A DNA stretch of 64,000 nucleotides, taken from positions 1,720,643 to 1,784,642 of the forward strand of contig KK106982.1 of assembly GCA_000611775.1 (NCBI GenBank), in the 5' to 3' direction. The translations under genes and the position numbers were made by a program. The first letter of the stretch is position 1; each line of letters begins with the position of its first letter. This DNA comes from Umbilicaria muhlenbergii (lineage: Eukaryota; Ascomycota; Lecanoromycetes; Umbilicariales; Umbilicariaceae). Below, piece by piece: positions 34,131 to 44,942 of this stretch. Under the pieces are notes generated by a model. That model ran no database searches. It was not told the DNA's origin and saw only the letters and a program-made list of their open reading frames with translations.

Positions 34131-35891
34131 ATGGCGATCCTAACAGAAATCGAAGCCGGTAAGTTATATGCATCTCTGAGGCTCCTCACGACTTCAAATT
34201 GGCGTAACAAACCCAAACAAGCAATTGACTGAAGTAAGTAGGCCTGAGGCGCCTTCGCAAGAGCATGCAGACCAAGGCGAGGAAGGTTGCCGTTTACGGC
34301 AAGAAGAAGCAGAAGGACTTTGCAGACGAGTTTGCAAGGTTGTCGCTGTCGCCGGCGAGGAAAGGTATGTGAGGCCCCCACAAACATTGTATACGTGACT
34401 TATGAGATCTTAGACCGAACACCATTGGCTCCCCTCTCCGCCAATGTCGCCGTCTCGTCCGAGGAACCCCCTGCCGCCACCAAAGCTGCTGGTACGAGTT
34501 GAAAACAACCCTTAAACTAGAGCGTTGGGGATCCTCCTACTAATCTATGTAACTCTACAGTGCCTGAAGCAGATACGCCAAGAGAGTCACGAGGGGCCCC
34601 CGGAGTACAAGCAGCGCGGCCGCCACCACTGCCATCTATTGATGACGAGGCCACGCTAAAGTACCTGCAGCCTCTCCTCACTTTAAAATACGTAGAGCGA
34701 CGCGTCTGCAACTTCCAAGCCTTCGCCGACCTCGTCGGCCTAGCCTGGGAGAAGATCGGCGACGGGTCTTATGGAGACGTCTTCAGACTAACAGTAGGTG
34801 GCAACATACGAATCATCAAGTGCATTCCATTACGACGGCAGCGAGGACCAGGCTCGAAATCCAAGTTCACTCCCGTCAAGGAGGCAGCGGACGAGATTGC
34901 TATAGCGACTAGAATGCAACCGATCGAGGGGTACGTCGACTTCTGTGCTGCTCAGGTGGTGTATGGTCCCTATCCAAGCCAGTGCGTGGAGGCGTGGAAC
35001 CGATTCAAGGAACGAGAGGAAGAGTGCGGGACACCCGACCCCAATGAATCAGACTCTTACGTTCCGGACCAACTGTGGGTCTTAATGCAGATGAAGGATG
35101 CTGGGATGGCGCTTGACAGATATTGCGACTCTGCTACCCGCGAGTCATCAGGACTGCCGGTGAAGTTGAATATGTGGCAAACGTTCGATATATTCTGGGA
35201 TGTAGCGAAAGCCGTGGTCCGCGGAGAGGAAGTCGCACACTTCGAGCACCGAGATCTTCATCTAGGAAATATTTGCATCCAACATCTTGACGAAGCAACT
35301 GCATCTGGACCCCAAAAGTTCAATCTCATCCAATACGGCGGCACGAAGAAATTGGGACGGACGAGCATCAAAGTCACCATTATCGATTACACATTATCAA
35401 GAGTCGATATGGACGATGGGAGCGTTCGCTATAATCCGATGAAAGACCTAACCCTCTTCAACCAGTACCGCGAAGGGCAAGACATCCAATACAAAGTGTA
35501 CCCTATCATGAAAGAGACGGTATTAGGCCGCGGGCGCCGCAAAGACGAGAAGAAATGGTCAGAGTACCACCCGCAGACAAACGTTCTCTGGTTATGGCAC
35601 CTGTTGGAGAAGTTGCTGGAAGCCACAGATTCAATAGTCCCTCTCGATCAAGACCCCATTCTCGCCGGCGACGCATCTGACGAACATGTTACGCTTACTC
35701 GCCTGTGCGAAATGAGAGATAGCCTGCACGATGTACAGAAGCGTCTAGCACCTGGGCCCAGAGTCTCTGGACCTCCGATAGATTCGGCGGTGGATCTTCT
35801 GTCGTACGCGCTGGATAGCGAATGGCTCTCACCCGAGGATGTGGTGGATGGAAGTGAAGACGAGAAATCGGGCGAGGAAGTAGATGATTGA
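34131..35891 (+). CDS. Haspin-type protein kinase
   Basis: Exons are 34131-34158, 34242-34364, 34414-34491 and 34561-35891, 519 aa. The basic N-terminus (MQTKARKVAVYGKKKQKDF) resembles the start of fungal haspins and may target the nucleus. The kinase domain has a glycine loop GDGSYGDVF at about residue 143, a catalytic loop HRDLHLGN at 306-313, and IIDYTLSR at 350-357, where DYT replaces the usual DFG. That replacement is diagnostic of haspin. A short acidic tail ends the protein. Haspin phosphorylates histone H3 Thr3 and helps place the chromosomal passenger complex at centromeres in mitosis. The first exon is only 28 bases, and I chose ATG 34131 because it gives a continuous frame through MAILTEIEAGLRRLRKSMQ. 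Confidence 0.93.
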
Positions 35892-36143
35892 GTAGTTATT
35901 TGGACGTTGTAGGTTGTTTGCACAGTCTTGGCGTTTTTGCTTTGTTAGCGATACCCGCGCCTCGCCGCGCCTACGACGTGATGACTCCGTCCATCTGACC
36001 CAGAACATCACCTATACAGTTTGCCACTCTCCACTCAACTCCCCCAGACCTTCTCATAAACACAAGGGCTCTCACCATGCCTTGAAACCCCTCAAACCCA
36101 CAACCCAGCAACAAGGATACCCACCCCCCACCTCCACCACAAC

Positions 36144-37527
36144 ATGCATCGCCTCCGCCGGGCCCTCCGCCCCCCCTCCCCCACCTACACGCCTCTCCCC
36201 CCTTCCTCCCCGCCCACCCTATCCGCTTCTCCCCGACCCATATCCCCCTTCACATACCTCACCTTCCTCCTCCTCGGCACATCCATGCTCTGGGCCTGGA
36301 ACGCCTTCCTCGCCTCAACCGCCTACTTCCTCTCGCGCCTCTCCTCCCACCCCACCCTCCTCACAAACTTCCAACCCTCGCTAATCTCCATCTCGACACT
36401 CACAAACCTCCTCTCGATGCTCCTCCTCACCTCCCTCCACCGCTCCGCCAACTACCCGTTCCGCATCCTCGCCGGCCTGGGGCTCACAATCGCCGCCTTC
36501 ACGCTGCTGGCCGTCTCGACGAGCGTGTGGCGGGACGTGCCCGCGGGGCTGTATTTTGGGTTTCTGATGGCCGTGGTGTTTGTGGCGAGTTTGGCGACGG
36601 GGCTGTGCCAGAATGGCGTGTTTGCGTTCGTGGCCGGGTTTGGGCGGGGGGAGTATACGCAGGCGATTATGACGGGGCAGGCGGTGGCGGGGGTGTTGCC
36701 TTGTGTGGCGCAGATCGGGGCGGTGTTGGCGGTTGCGGAGGGGGAGGAAGAGGGGCGAGGGGGGAGTGGGAGGGCGGCGGNNNNNNNNNNNNNNNNNNNN
36801 NNNNNNNNNNGCGTTTGTGTGGCTTTTGCGGAGGGGGGAGCGGGGGGAGGGGAAGATTGGGGTGGAGCGTCGGAGGGAGAGTGGGGATGGGGATGGGCGT
36901 GGCGATGGGGATGGACGTGGGGATGGAGATGGTGGGGAGGTGGAGGTGGAAGTGGAAGAGGAGGAGCGGGAATGTCGGGGGGAGAGGAAGGCGGTGGGCA
37001 TGTGGACGCTGTTCAAGAAACTGCGATGGCTGGCTTCGGCGGTGTTTTTGTGTTTCGCGGTCACGATGCTCTTCCCGGTGTTCACACAGGAGATCCTAAG
37101 CGTGAGGCCCGCGGACGATGCGCCGCGGTTGTTGCGGCCGACGTGCTTCATCCCGCTGGCTTTTCTACTCTGGAACACGGGCGATTTGACAGGACGCCTG
37201 CTCACGCTTATTCCGAAGCTTTCTTTGGTGCGGTATCCGCGGGTACTGTTCGCTATCTCGGTTGCCAGACTCGGATTCATCCCGCTGTACCTTCTCTGCA
37301 ATATTCGGGGACGGGGCGCGGTCGTTGGTAGTGATTTCTTTTACCTGGTCGTTGTGCAATTCTTGTTCGGGACTACGAATGGTTACTTGGGCTCGTCGTG
37401 CATGATGGGAGCGGCGGAGTGGGTGGACGTTGATGAGAGGGAGGCTGCGGGCGGCTTTATGGGGCTAATGCTTGTGGGGGGCTTGACGACAGGGAGTTTG
37501 CTAAGTTTTCTGGCTGCGGGCCTTTGA
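36144..37527 (+). CDS. Equilibrative nucleoside transporter (ENT/Fun26 family), broken by an assembly gap
   Basis: Single reading direction from ATG 36144 to a stop at 37527, with 30 N at 36781-36810. Before the gap there are about six hydrophobic helices, starting FTYLTFLLLGTSMLWAWNAF, the ENT signature of helix 1, and including SLATGLCQNGVFAFVAGFG. After the gap come a charged loop with Gly/Asp/Arg and Glu/Val repeats, then about five helices (ASAVFLCFAVTMLFPVF, FIPLAFLLWNTGDLTGRLLT, and others) ending FLAAGL. The frames on the two sides differ, so the N run does not have the true length. The yeast relative Fun26 moves nucleosides across the vacuolar membrane. No intron was needed. Confidence 0.88.
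36781..36810. other. Assembly gap (30 N)
   Basis: Lies in a G-rich purine tract of the transporter gene; the flanking frames disagree, so the gap length is not reliable. Confidence 0.99.
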
Positions 37528-38372
37528 GGCAGGTAATGGAGCGTGTGGGTATCTCATGAGGCGGATGAATTTAGCATTGCGATGGGCGCGGGTCACAGAT
37601 TTGGGACTTGGACTTGATTTAGAAGAGGCCTAAACCATCTGGGCTTGCATGACTTGGAGGAACAGAATATGAAGATATAGATTTTTATATTCTCCATTTA
37701 GATTTGCCATTTTACTGCTTCTTCGCTGTTACTCTCCTAGGTCCAATAATTCTCTCATTACAACAGATGATCCGAAGCCATATTTCAAAGGTCCACTTGT
37801 TGCAAAAGCCTGGGGTGGAGGCGGACCTTAGATGACCCTTGAATCCTCCGTGCTGTAACCGCCCGATGCACACGTTGGCATTTGCAAGAAGAGGATCTAG
37901 AAGAGCCCACTATGCATCCTTCACTGGACTCGAAGCTCTAAACAATAGGGGGGCCGGGATCGGTGCGCCTGCCTGACAACACGTACTTCCCATGTCGTAT
38001 TGTTTGAGAAGTTGAGCGCATCTTACGACTCAGTTTTGAGTCGTAGCCTGGAGCATCGTTCGCTTGGCTGGTTCGGCTATTGAGATCAGTTCGTTACTTG
38101 TTGATACCCCTTAAAAGCATCCTCCCTGTATTCGCAACAGTTAGGTACGATATTTCTTCCCAGCTCTCCGGCTCGTATTCAAGGTTGTCGGCGACGACAA
38201 CTCCAGCCCTGCTCTACATCACTGTTGTACCTATCTTCGCTTTCTGATCTGCAGCCGTGATCTCGGGATCTCGGGGCCGGAGTTTGCGGAGAATAGAACC
38301 AAAGTCTTGGTGACTTTCGATTGGCACTTGAGAGACCGTTTTCATTCCGAGGCCATGGTTTCTCACGGCAGA
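37528..38372. other. Convergent spacer
   Basis: Separates the 3' ends of the ENT and rhodopsin-like genes. No gene is seen. Confidence 0.5.
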
Positions 38373-39731
38373 TCACACATGGTCGACATGGCGGGAAAAG
38401 TCTTTATGAACCATAATAACACTGGACGGGACATCATGCATCTGCTCGAGGTCGTCCATCTGCACGCCCACGATATTGTTCTCGAGGGTGGCATCCGAGG
38501 GCATTTTCGAAAAATCTGTGGCAGAATCATTGCAATACCCTCTTCTAAGGTAACTTGTGACACAAGGCGAGTTGTTGTTACTACTGCTTCGCATTTGGTG
38601 TGCGGCACGCTTTCGGGTGCTGCTTTGGAAGAGTGGTCGCATGGTGGGAAGACAGGCACTGACAATGGCGACGGAGCTTTCGACGATCATCCAATAAAAG
38701 ATGGAGGACAAATCATCTGAGCATTCCTTCAGTATTGATGATGGATACCTCCACGTTGGGGAAGGCTCAACGTACAGGTAACATCTTGATCTGTTGTAAT
38801 TCCTTTGACGTTTGCAAATACCGTTCGTATGATAGGGACGGCGCAGACACTAGTATCATCGTAAGCTAGGAATCTTATAGTTAGCAGAGAAGCTTACAAT
38901 GCTCCCAGTAAGAAAATACCGCCAACCTGTGCCTTCCTTCTTATCTGCAGTTGCAAACCCCAGATCATGGGCCACGGCATAATGAGAATCATCGTATCGG
39001 TCATTAAATTAAGGCCCTGGTAGGCATTGACCAGATGCTTGCTGTTAACGCAACGCCGCGTTGCAGTAATTTCCCAAACTCCGGAGATCGGAGTGCATTG
39101 GAAGAGGTTGGCAAAGAAGAAAGCGACGCCCCATGCAGTGACAAGGGAACCTACAATCCACACAGGTATACGGAATGCCGGCGCGCTGAAGATGCGTCGG
39201 TAGAAGAGCAGAACAGATAATTTGATAAGCGTGAGCGCGCAGATGGACATGAGTTCCAAGGCCAATAGGCACTGGCGCAGGACTCTGGTCAACCTGCTGT
39301 TCCCTGCCATTGTATGATATGATTTGAGCGGTCTCACCTGGTTGAATACGACCATGGCACGCATATTCAGCGGGAACCCGTCCGGTGCTAGCTGCTGATG
39401 CTGTCCAAAGTCCCCATAATTGGCTCCTAGACGACCAAAGATCAGAGCCGCGAGCAGAAGTATTAAGCTGAAGATGGAGGGGCTTCAGTTACCGATTATG
39501 CCGTCGATTCCCATGCCAATTACGAGAGCCTGTGATAGGGATAGGATAAGCACTGTGCTATTATATTTTGCTATTATGAGGCAACTGTACCAAAGCCGGT
39601 ATAATAATGTAGTCGTCAGCCTGTAGTCTCAGCTTCTTAAGACGACGCGATAATAGACGGAGAGCGACAGCGGCCATTGACAAGACCGGAAAGACGATAG
39701 AGAGCACCACAACTTCTGCGCTTAAGCCCAT
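38373..39731 (-). CDS. Fungal rhodopsin-like (SAT4-family) seven-helix membrane protein
   Basis: Exons are 39731-39591, 39529-39493, 39426-38898, 38849-38776 and 38716-38373, 374 aa. Hydrophobic helices include VVLSIVFPVLSMAAVALRLL, MSICALTLIKLSVLLFYRRI and IPVWIVGSLVTAWGVAFFFA. The family markers are all present: LSVLLFYRRIF, FQCTPISGVWE, the cluster TDTMILIMPWPMIW, and FYWMIVESSVAIVSACLPTM leading into RPLF. The last ~100 residues are a soluble Ser/Asn-rich tail. Proteins of this family are common in Pezizomycotina plasma membranes, some near pathogenicity or secondary-metabolite genes, but their function is largely unknown. A segment before the third helix (39290-39337) reads through in frame and is longer than I expect for the family. 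Confidence 0.88.
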
Positions 39732-42700
39732 GGTGGATGCAGCAGCCACGAGTGGACTTTTCCAGGTTGTGTACCTCGATCGAAGTTGAGCTGGATGGAC
39801 TTCAGGAAGACAGCGCAGGCAAGGAGAATAAAATCCCGTGAGAACTAAAGAACAGGCGGAGCCATAGGCCTTTATGGTTGATGTGGGACCAACACAGGGC
39901 AGGCCGAAGAGTGCGGCCAGAAGGCACAGCACATGGTAACAATTCTCACGTCAGGTAAGCCGCTGCACGGCGCATTGCTCTTGTTCATCCATATACTAGG
40001 AATGCTGGACCTTTTCCACCCTCAGGACTGGGAACGGAGAGTAAAAAGGCGTGTTGAGCGTGTTGGCGGGTTCGCACTGGATTACCTGCATGTCAGCTGA
40101 AAGATAACGGAAGGCTGACTTCAGACCGGCGGTGAGAGGGGGTAAATGTGAGAACCAATGGTCCATAGCATGTGGGTGCGTGTAACATGCGTTTGTGAGC
40201 ATCGACAAGAACAGGACGCCACTTCGACCCTGTTGGCCAATCTGCTTCGGAGTCCGAGCCGTGCGGACAGTTGCAGTCAGGTACGGAGTCCCTTGGCCAA
40301 GCACTGCCAAGCTACAACTTGGAAGTATTTTGCGGAAGAGGATCAATGCAGCCATGCGGCGCCATGACTAATACAGCCTAGCTCATCTCTTCCGAGACCA
40401 CCTACTACCTTACGTGCTTAGGTACTTACTCCTCGAGTCACGATCATGCACTCAACAGAGTACATGTACCTTATTCCGTACGTGCCTCGGCATTCCACTC
40501 CTTCAGCCTCATCGCCCGCGAGCTTTGTACTGACGCAGGCGCTTCTCCGGCTGACATGTGTTCCATCAATGCATCGTACTTCCGTACTGTACGAGGTAAC
40601 ACAACATCGCCAACTACTGCCTTTTGGTGCGCTTTTTCCTGCTCAAGGCATTGAAGGCAGCAAGCTATGCGGCGTACCACTCATCCTTGTCTCGGGACTT
40701 CTGTGCCCCACTGGACGCTGGCCACCTGGGGAGCTTCCAGAACGCATGCAAAGTGGCACTTGGTGACTTAAGGTACTCCTCCTTGCTCAATGTTCTGCAT
40801 CCCAGTTGCCGAGCTGCAGCACGACAGGGGTGGCATCCATCGCACGTGGGTTAGCAGACGAAAGGAAGCACTTACTTCCGCGTCGATACGCGAGGCAGAT
40901 GGCCTGCCGCATCCTCCGGAGTAGAACTACTCCCAATCAACCTCGCGGCGGAGCGTTGAGCCATTCCTAGATTGGAAGTCGCGCAACCGGACAGCAATTA
41001 CGAATAGACCCGTACCCTGGGGACAGCCTGGCTTTAGCCAAAAGAGGCTATTGTCGAGGGTCTTGCTCGGTCGTTTCAGGCATTCCTCCGTCTTACTGTA
41101 CCCTCCGCGTGGTCCAAGGTAGTGAGGTTGCCTACGGTGGTAAATGTTTTCCGAAGACTTACTGGATTACGGCTTGATAAATAAGGCTCTTCTACCTATA
41201 GGGACCTGCATCGTACGCATAAGCTGCTCTTTGTTACCACTCCTTGGTAACGTCAGGGTGACCCATTACGTAGGTAGGCACTATCTTGAGTGCGATCGCG
41301 GTTAGAAGCCGTACACAATTAGCAATCACCTTGTCCAAGGTCATACAGAGATTGGCCAGCGAACAACTGAAGAAGGTACAACTAAAGCTCCTTCTTAGTC
41401 TAGCTAGCTTGGTGCATTGGACCCAAGCCGTTTCAGATTCACCACGGTCGCTGCGTGGATATTGAACGGAAGCTACCCCAAGCAGCAGTCTTACTTTGCC
41501 TTCCTTCTACGATCGGGAACCGGTAGCGATCTGGCTGTGGTGTTTAGTTGGGCCCTCTAGACATCTGCACGACAGGCCGGCAATTCAGGAGAGGGCCGTG
41601 TGGCTTTGTCAGAAGGAGCCGAGATGTGGTTGTGCCATCAACGGCAGCCCGTACCATTCAACGTCCATGGTGGAACCATGCGAGGTAACGTGCAAGGTCA
41701 GGCCCACAAACATGGCACGTCTGCAACACTGCTTTGTTTCGCAGTGTTAGTAATAATTCCTTGCCGTCTTCGTTACCTTATCTCAGCAGACTGAATGCGA
41801 GGGTGCAACCTCATTCATGAGCGCCGGATTGGCTGTGGCGAGGAAATAAAATCCACCACTGGGACAATCGGAGACTATCCATGGCTCCTGTTGATCAAAT
41901 GATGATGCGACCACGAGCTTCTCTGTTACTCTGCCAGCGAAGTTCGCCTTACCTGGATACTGCTACGCCAATTGTTTGACCTCGTAGATTGCATGAGTTA
42001 AGGATTTTATTGGCATCTGCGCAGTAGATCAGTTTCAAAGCTCACTCTCCCGTTCTCGTAGCTAGCATGGGCCATAGTCTCGCTCTCTAAGGACGGGGAG
42101 CGCCATGGAATCATGATTAGTAGGTTTTACAGCGCCGTACGATGGATTTTCCGAGAGGTAATTGCTGGCTGCAAACAACCAGTGGGGAAAGCGGAGCCAT
42201 GTCTACCCACGTACCTGACCCGAAGCACCAGAGCTCGTTCTCTTATCCTCTTACTTTGTCGCCGCCATGCGAAGTAGCAAGGTTTACGGGTCGCTCGCGA
42301 ATCGTGGATCTCCGTGACATGTCCACCAGCAGCATAATTAGACCATATTACAATACTGCCAAGATGGTTATAGTTAGCCGAGAGTCCAGCAACTGTCGAG
42401 GTCGTTGCTTCCATAGGTGGTGCAACGAGAGCCTAGCGAGAAGAGACAACAGCCAGGATACTCCAAGAGACCAAATACTCGACACGTTGCACTTCAACGA
42501 TTCAGCAGACATTTTGTCCACAAGAAGCTACATACAAAATACTTACTTATAGTCCAGCCCATGGCAGAAGAGCTGCGTTCAAGGCGGCTAATAACGAGAA
42601 CAGGGGGGCACAACGGACAAAGGGGGCAATAGACTGCAGAGCTGATAGATGAACAATTGTTGATGTACGGTGATGGAGCGCAGTGTAATGTCTATGCTGC

Positions 42701-44311
42701 CGTCTTTGCATCTGTATGTAGCACACAAAACAAAAATTCAAATCTGTGGAGAGTATAGAACACTGTCACAAAGTAGTATATAGGCTTTGGTATGCTAACA
42801 TACCTTATGGAGCCGAATACCATGGCGTGCAGAGCAGCAGCCTACCGTTAGGAAGCGCTCTATGCTACACGGAACCAATCTGGGCTTGAAACGCCTGCCC
42901 TTGGGATAGCTGGCTGGTTCTGAATGGCAGTGAGCGGTGCGCCGTAGCATAGTGGTGTTTCTATAGGAGGAAGTGTGTGGCGCAAGAACGCAAACGATAG
43001 CAAAGACCTGCTGTTCATGCGAGCGATAAGTCAAGACCGGAGGGTTGCAAGCCAAGACGCAATGTAGCACATAGAACAGGTATGCTGCTGCCGTAGCCGC
43101 TGTCAAGATTGGATTGAACCCGTAAGGGGGGCGAAGGATGGTACTGGTACAGTCAACATACTTGACAGTGAAATACTCATGTGAGTTTACAGCGTAAACA
43201 GCCAAAGGAGATATCAACTCATGAGCAGGGAATGTAAAAGTGGGCTTAAACGATGGTCCAGGCCGGGTGGCTTGGACAGCAAAGGGGTGAACGGGCAATG
43301 GCAGTAAGGGAAGAGAAGGAACGCAGTACTTGAAAACACCATCGAAAACAGAGAAATATGGAAGACTGTGTTTTGGCTGGAACCCTGAAATAAGTGTCGG
43401 CAGGTCATCAAAGGTTTTGGGACGGATGTGATTTGCTTGCGCTTATTGGCTAGCTCGCTCCTAAAAAACCCTTTCATGATCTCCGGGTTGAGATATGATA
43501 CTTGTCTTCCCTCAACCAACGTGGTGTAGGTCTCGGTCGTCGTTACGTTGCCGCAAAGTCGATATTTGCGGCTAATCCCAAGCGTGGTTAGTGCCGAGCC
43601 AATGCGCTTGCCCAGGCACGGTATGCCCTGCGCTGCGGCTGAGGAGGCCTCCAACTTCGAATCGCAACCATGACGACGTTCCCAACCGAGTACCGCATGG
43701 CGGCTCGCGGGCCTGTCTGAACAGACCGCACGCGACACAGATCTCCTCGGGGCTGTGTGAACACGAGGGGTACTAAGACCGACCCTCTATCGGAACATGG
43801 CTCCTTATAAGCCAGATATGATCTTATTTTCGAGCTCCGGGACATCCATCGGTTTCAAGACATTCCGCTATCACCTACGGTGGGTCACTTTTATAACACC
43901 TATTTAGCTTTCAGTGTTGCAGCTATGCAATGCGGACTCCAGAAGCATAGCCCCCGCGCTCCCTACCTTTTCCCGCAGTCAAATGCGGGCATCGACTAAG
44001 CAGACACGCTCAATGCTTTAGCAAGCCATCCCCCCTTTACGAAGTCAATAGAGGAAGAAGTCAAACCTTTTTCCACGATTACCAGCTGATATCTACTTGT
44101 GTGTTCACAATGGACATCGGAAATTCACTTGTAGACTCTTGAAACGGCCAAAAGGCATATATATGCGAGTTCCTCGACGCAGCAGGTTTTGGACGCGACT
44201 TCCGCTATCCGGCGGACGTTATACATTGCAATTAGGACCCCGTGGGAGCATGAGCTTTTCTCTTCGGCTTCTGCGAATGCATGCCTATCCTTTATACTGT
44301 GCTCAACCAAG
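39732..44311. other. Gene-poor stretch of about 4.6 kb
   Basis: No gene can be supported with confidence. On the - strand, two overlapping open frames at 43214-43738 and 42795-43298 have a protein-like look (one contains SRKYRLCGNVTTTETYTTLV). A splice such as TTTCAG at about 43393 would switch between them, but I cannot build a complete model or name a family. The rest shows no repeats or coding signal that I can see. Confidence 0.4.
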
Positions 44312-44942
44312 ATGCAAGGATTCAGTCTGTCTTCTCCGGTGTTGTTGTTATTGTCTGTTGCCCCAAGCTTGGCATTTCCAACTTTCAAAGAACCAGCTTC
44401 ATTAGCTCCTCGAGCTCGATTCTGCGCCAACTCTCCTCACACAGTAGCTGGAACGTAAGCGGGGAACTTTTCCTTCGCAATTTGAATCGTATTCGAAAGG
44501 GCTGGTTTGCTGACAACACATGAACAGCAAACTCAACCACCGCAGTCCGTTGGCCAACACTTTACAGCCCCGAAAAAGCACCGAAGCCGTCGTAGTCTGG
44601 TGCGCTACAGGCACCGAGACATACATACTTCTTACTATGGCATTCGAGACCGGCGGGAATGCTGTCCAGACCCTACTCAATGCAGCATACAATGAAATAC
44701 TGTTAGGCGTTGCCATCCATGGCGATGGAGTGGTTCCGGGTGGAATATTCCACAAGATTGGGCCCGGTAATGTTGCGCTACGTACAATGAATTCTAATAA
44801 CCACCAACTTACGTATGGCGTTCTCGGAGCCGCGATATCGGCACTGCAAGCTTACATGAGCCACTTCTCCTATGGAGGCGCATCCTTCACCATCAACGAC
44901 GGGATGATTGAGGTAGCAAAAGGTGTCATTGGTATGGAGTAG
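44312..44942 (+). CDS. Secreted protein with one 'NNHQ' domain, unrecognised family
   Basis: Exons are 44312-44454 and 44528-44942, giving 185 aa. The start MQGFSLSSPVLLLLSVAPSL is a clear signal-peptide sequence. The intron has a GTAAGC donor, a GCTGAC branch site and phase 2, the same place and phase as in the two-domain relative at 1400. The mature part has one domain: TYILLTMAFETGGNAVQTLL, then MNSNNHQLTYGVLGAAISAL, then YMSHFSYGGASFTINDG and a final VAKGVIG. It matches both repeats of the 1400 gene across the whole domain. No catalytic residues or known family are recognised. It sits alone in a gene-poor region, as fungal effector candidates often do; that context is only suggestive. Confidence 0.82.

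Noticed and set aside
38307-38720. 137-codon open frame on the + strand
   Set aside because: Antisense to the last exon of the rhodopsin-like gene, whose - strand frame carries the family motif ESSVAIVSACLPT.
39290-39337. Possible intron in the rhodopsin-like gene (GTGAGA donor)
   Set aside because: No acceptor keeps the frame, while the unspliced sequence is open and in frame; left as exon, with the longer loop noted.
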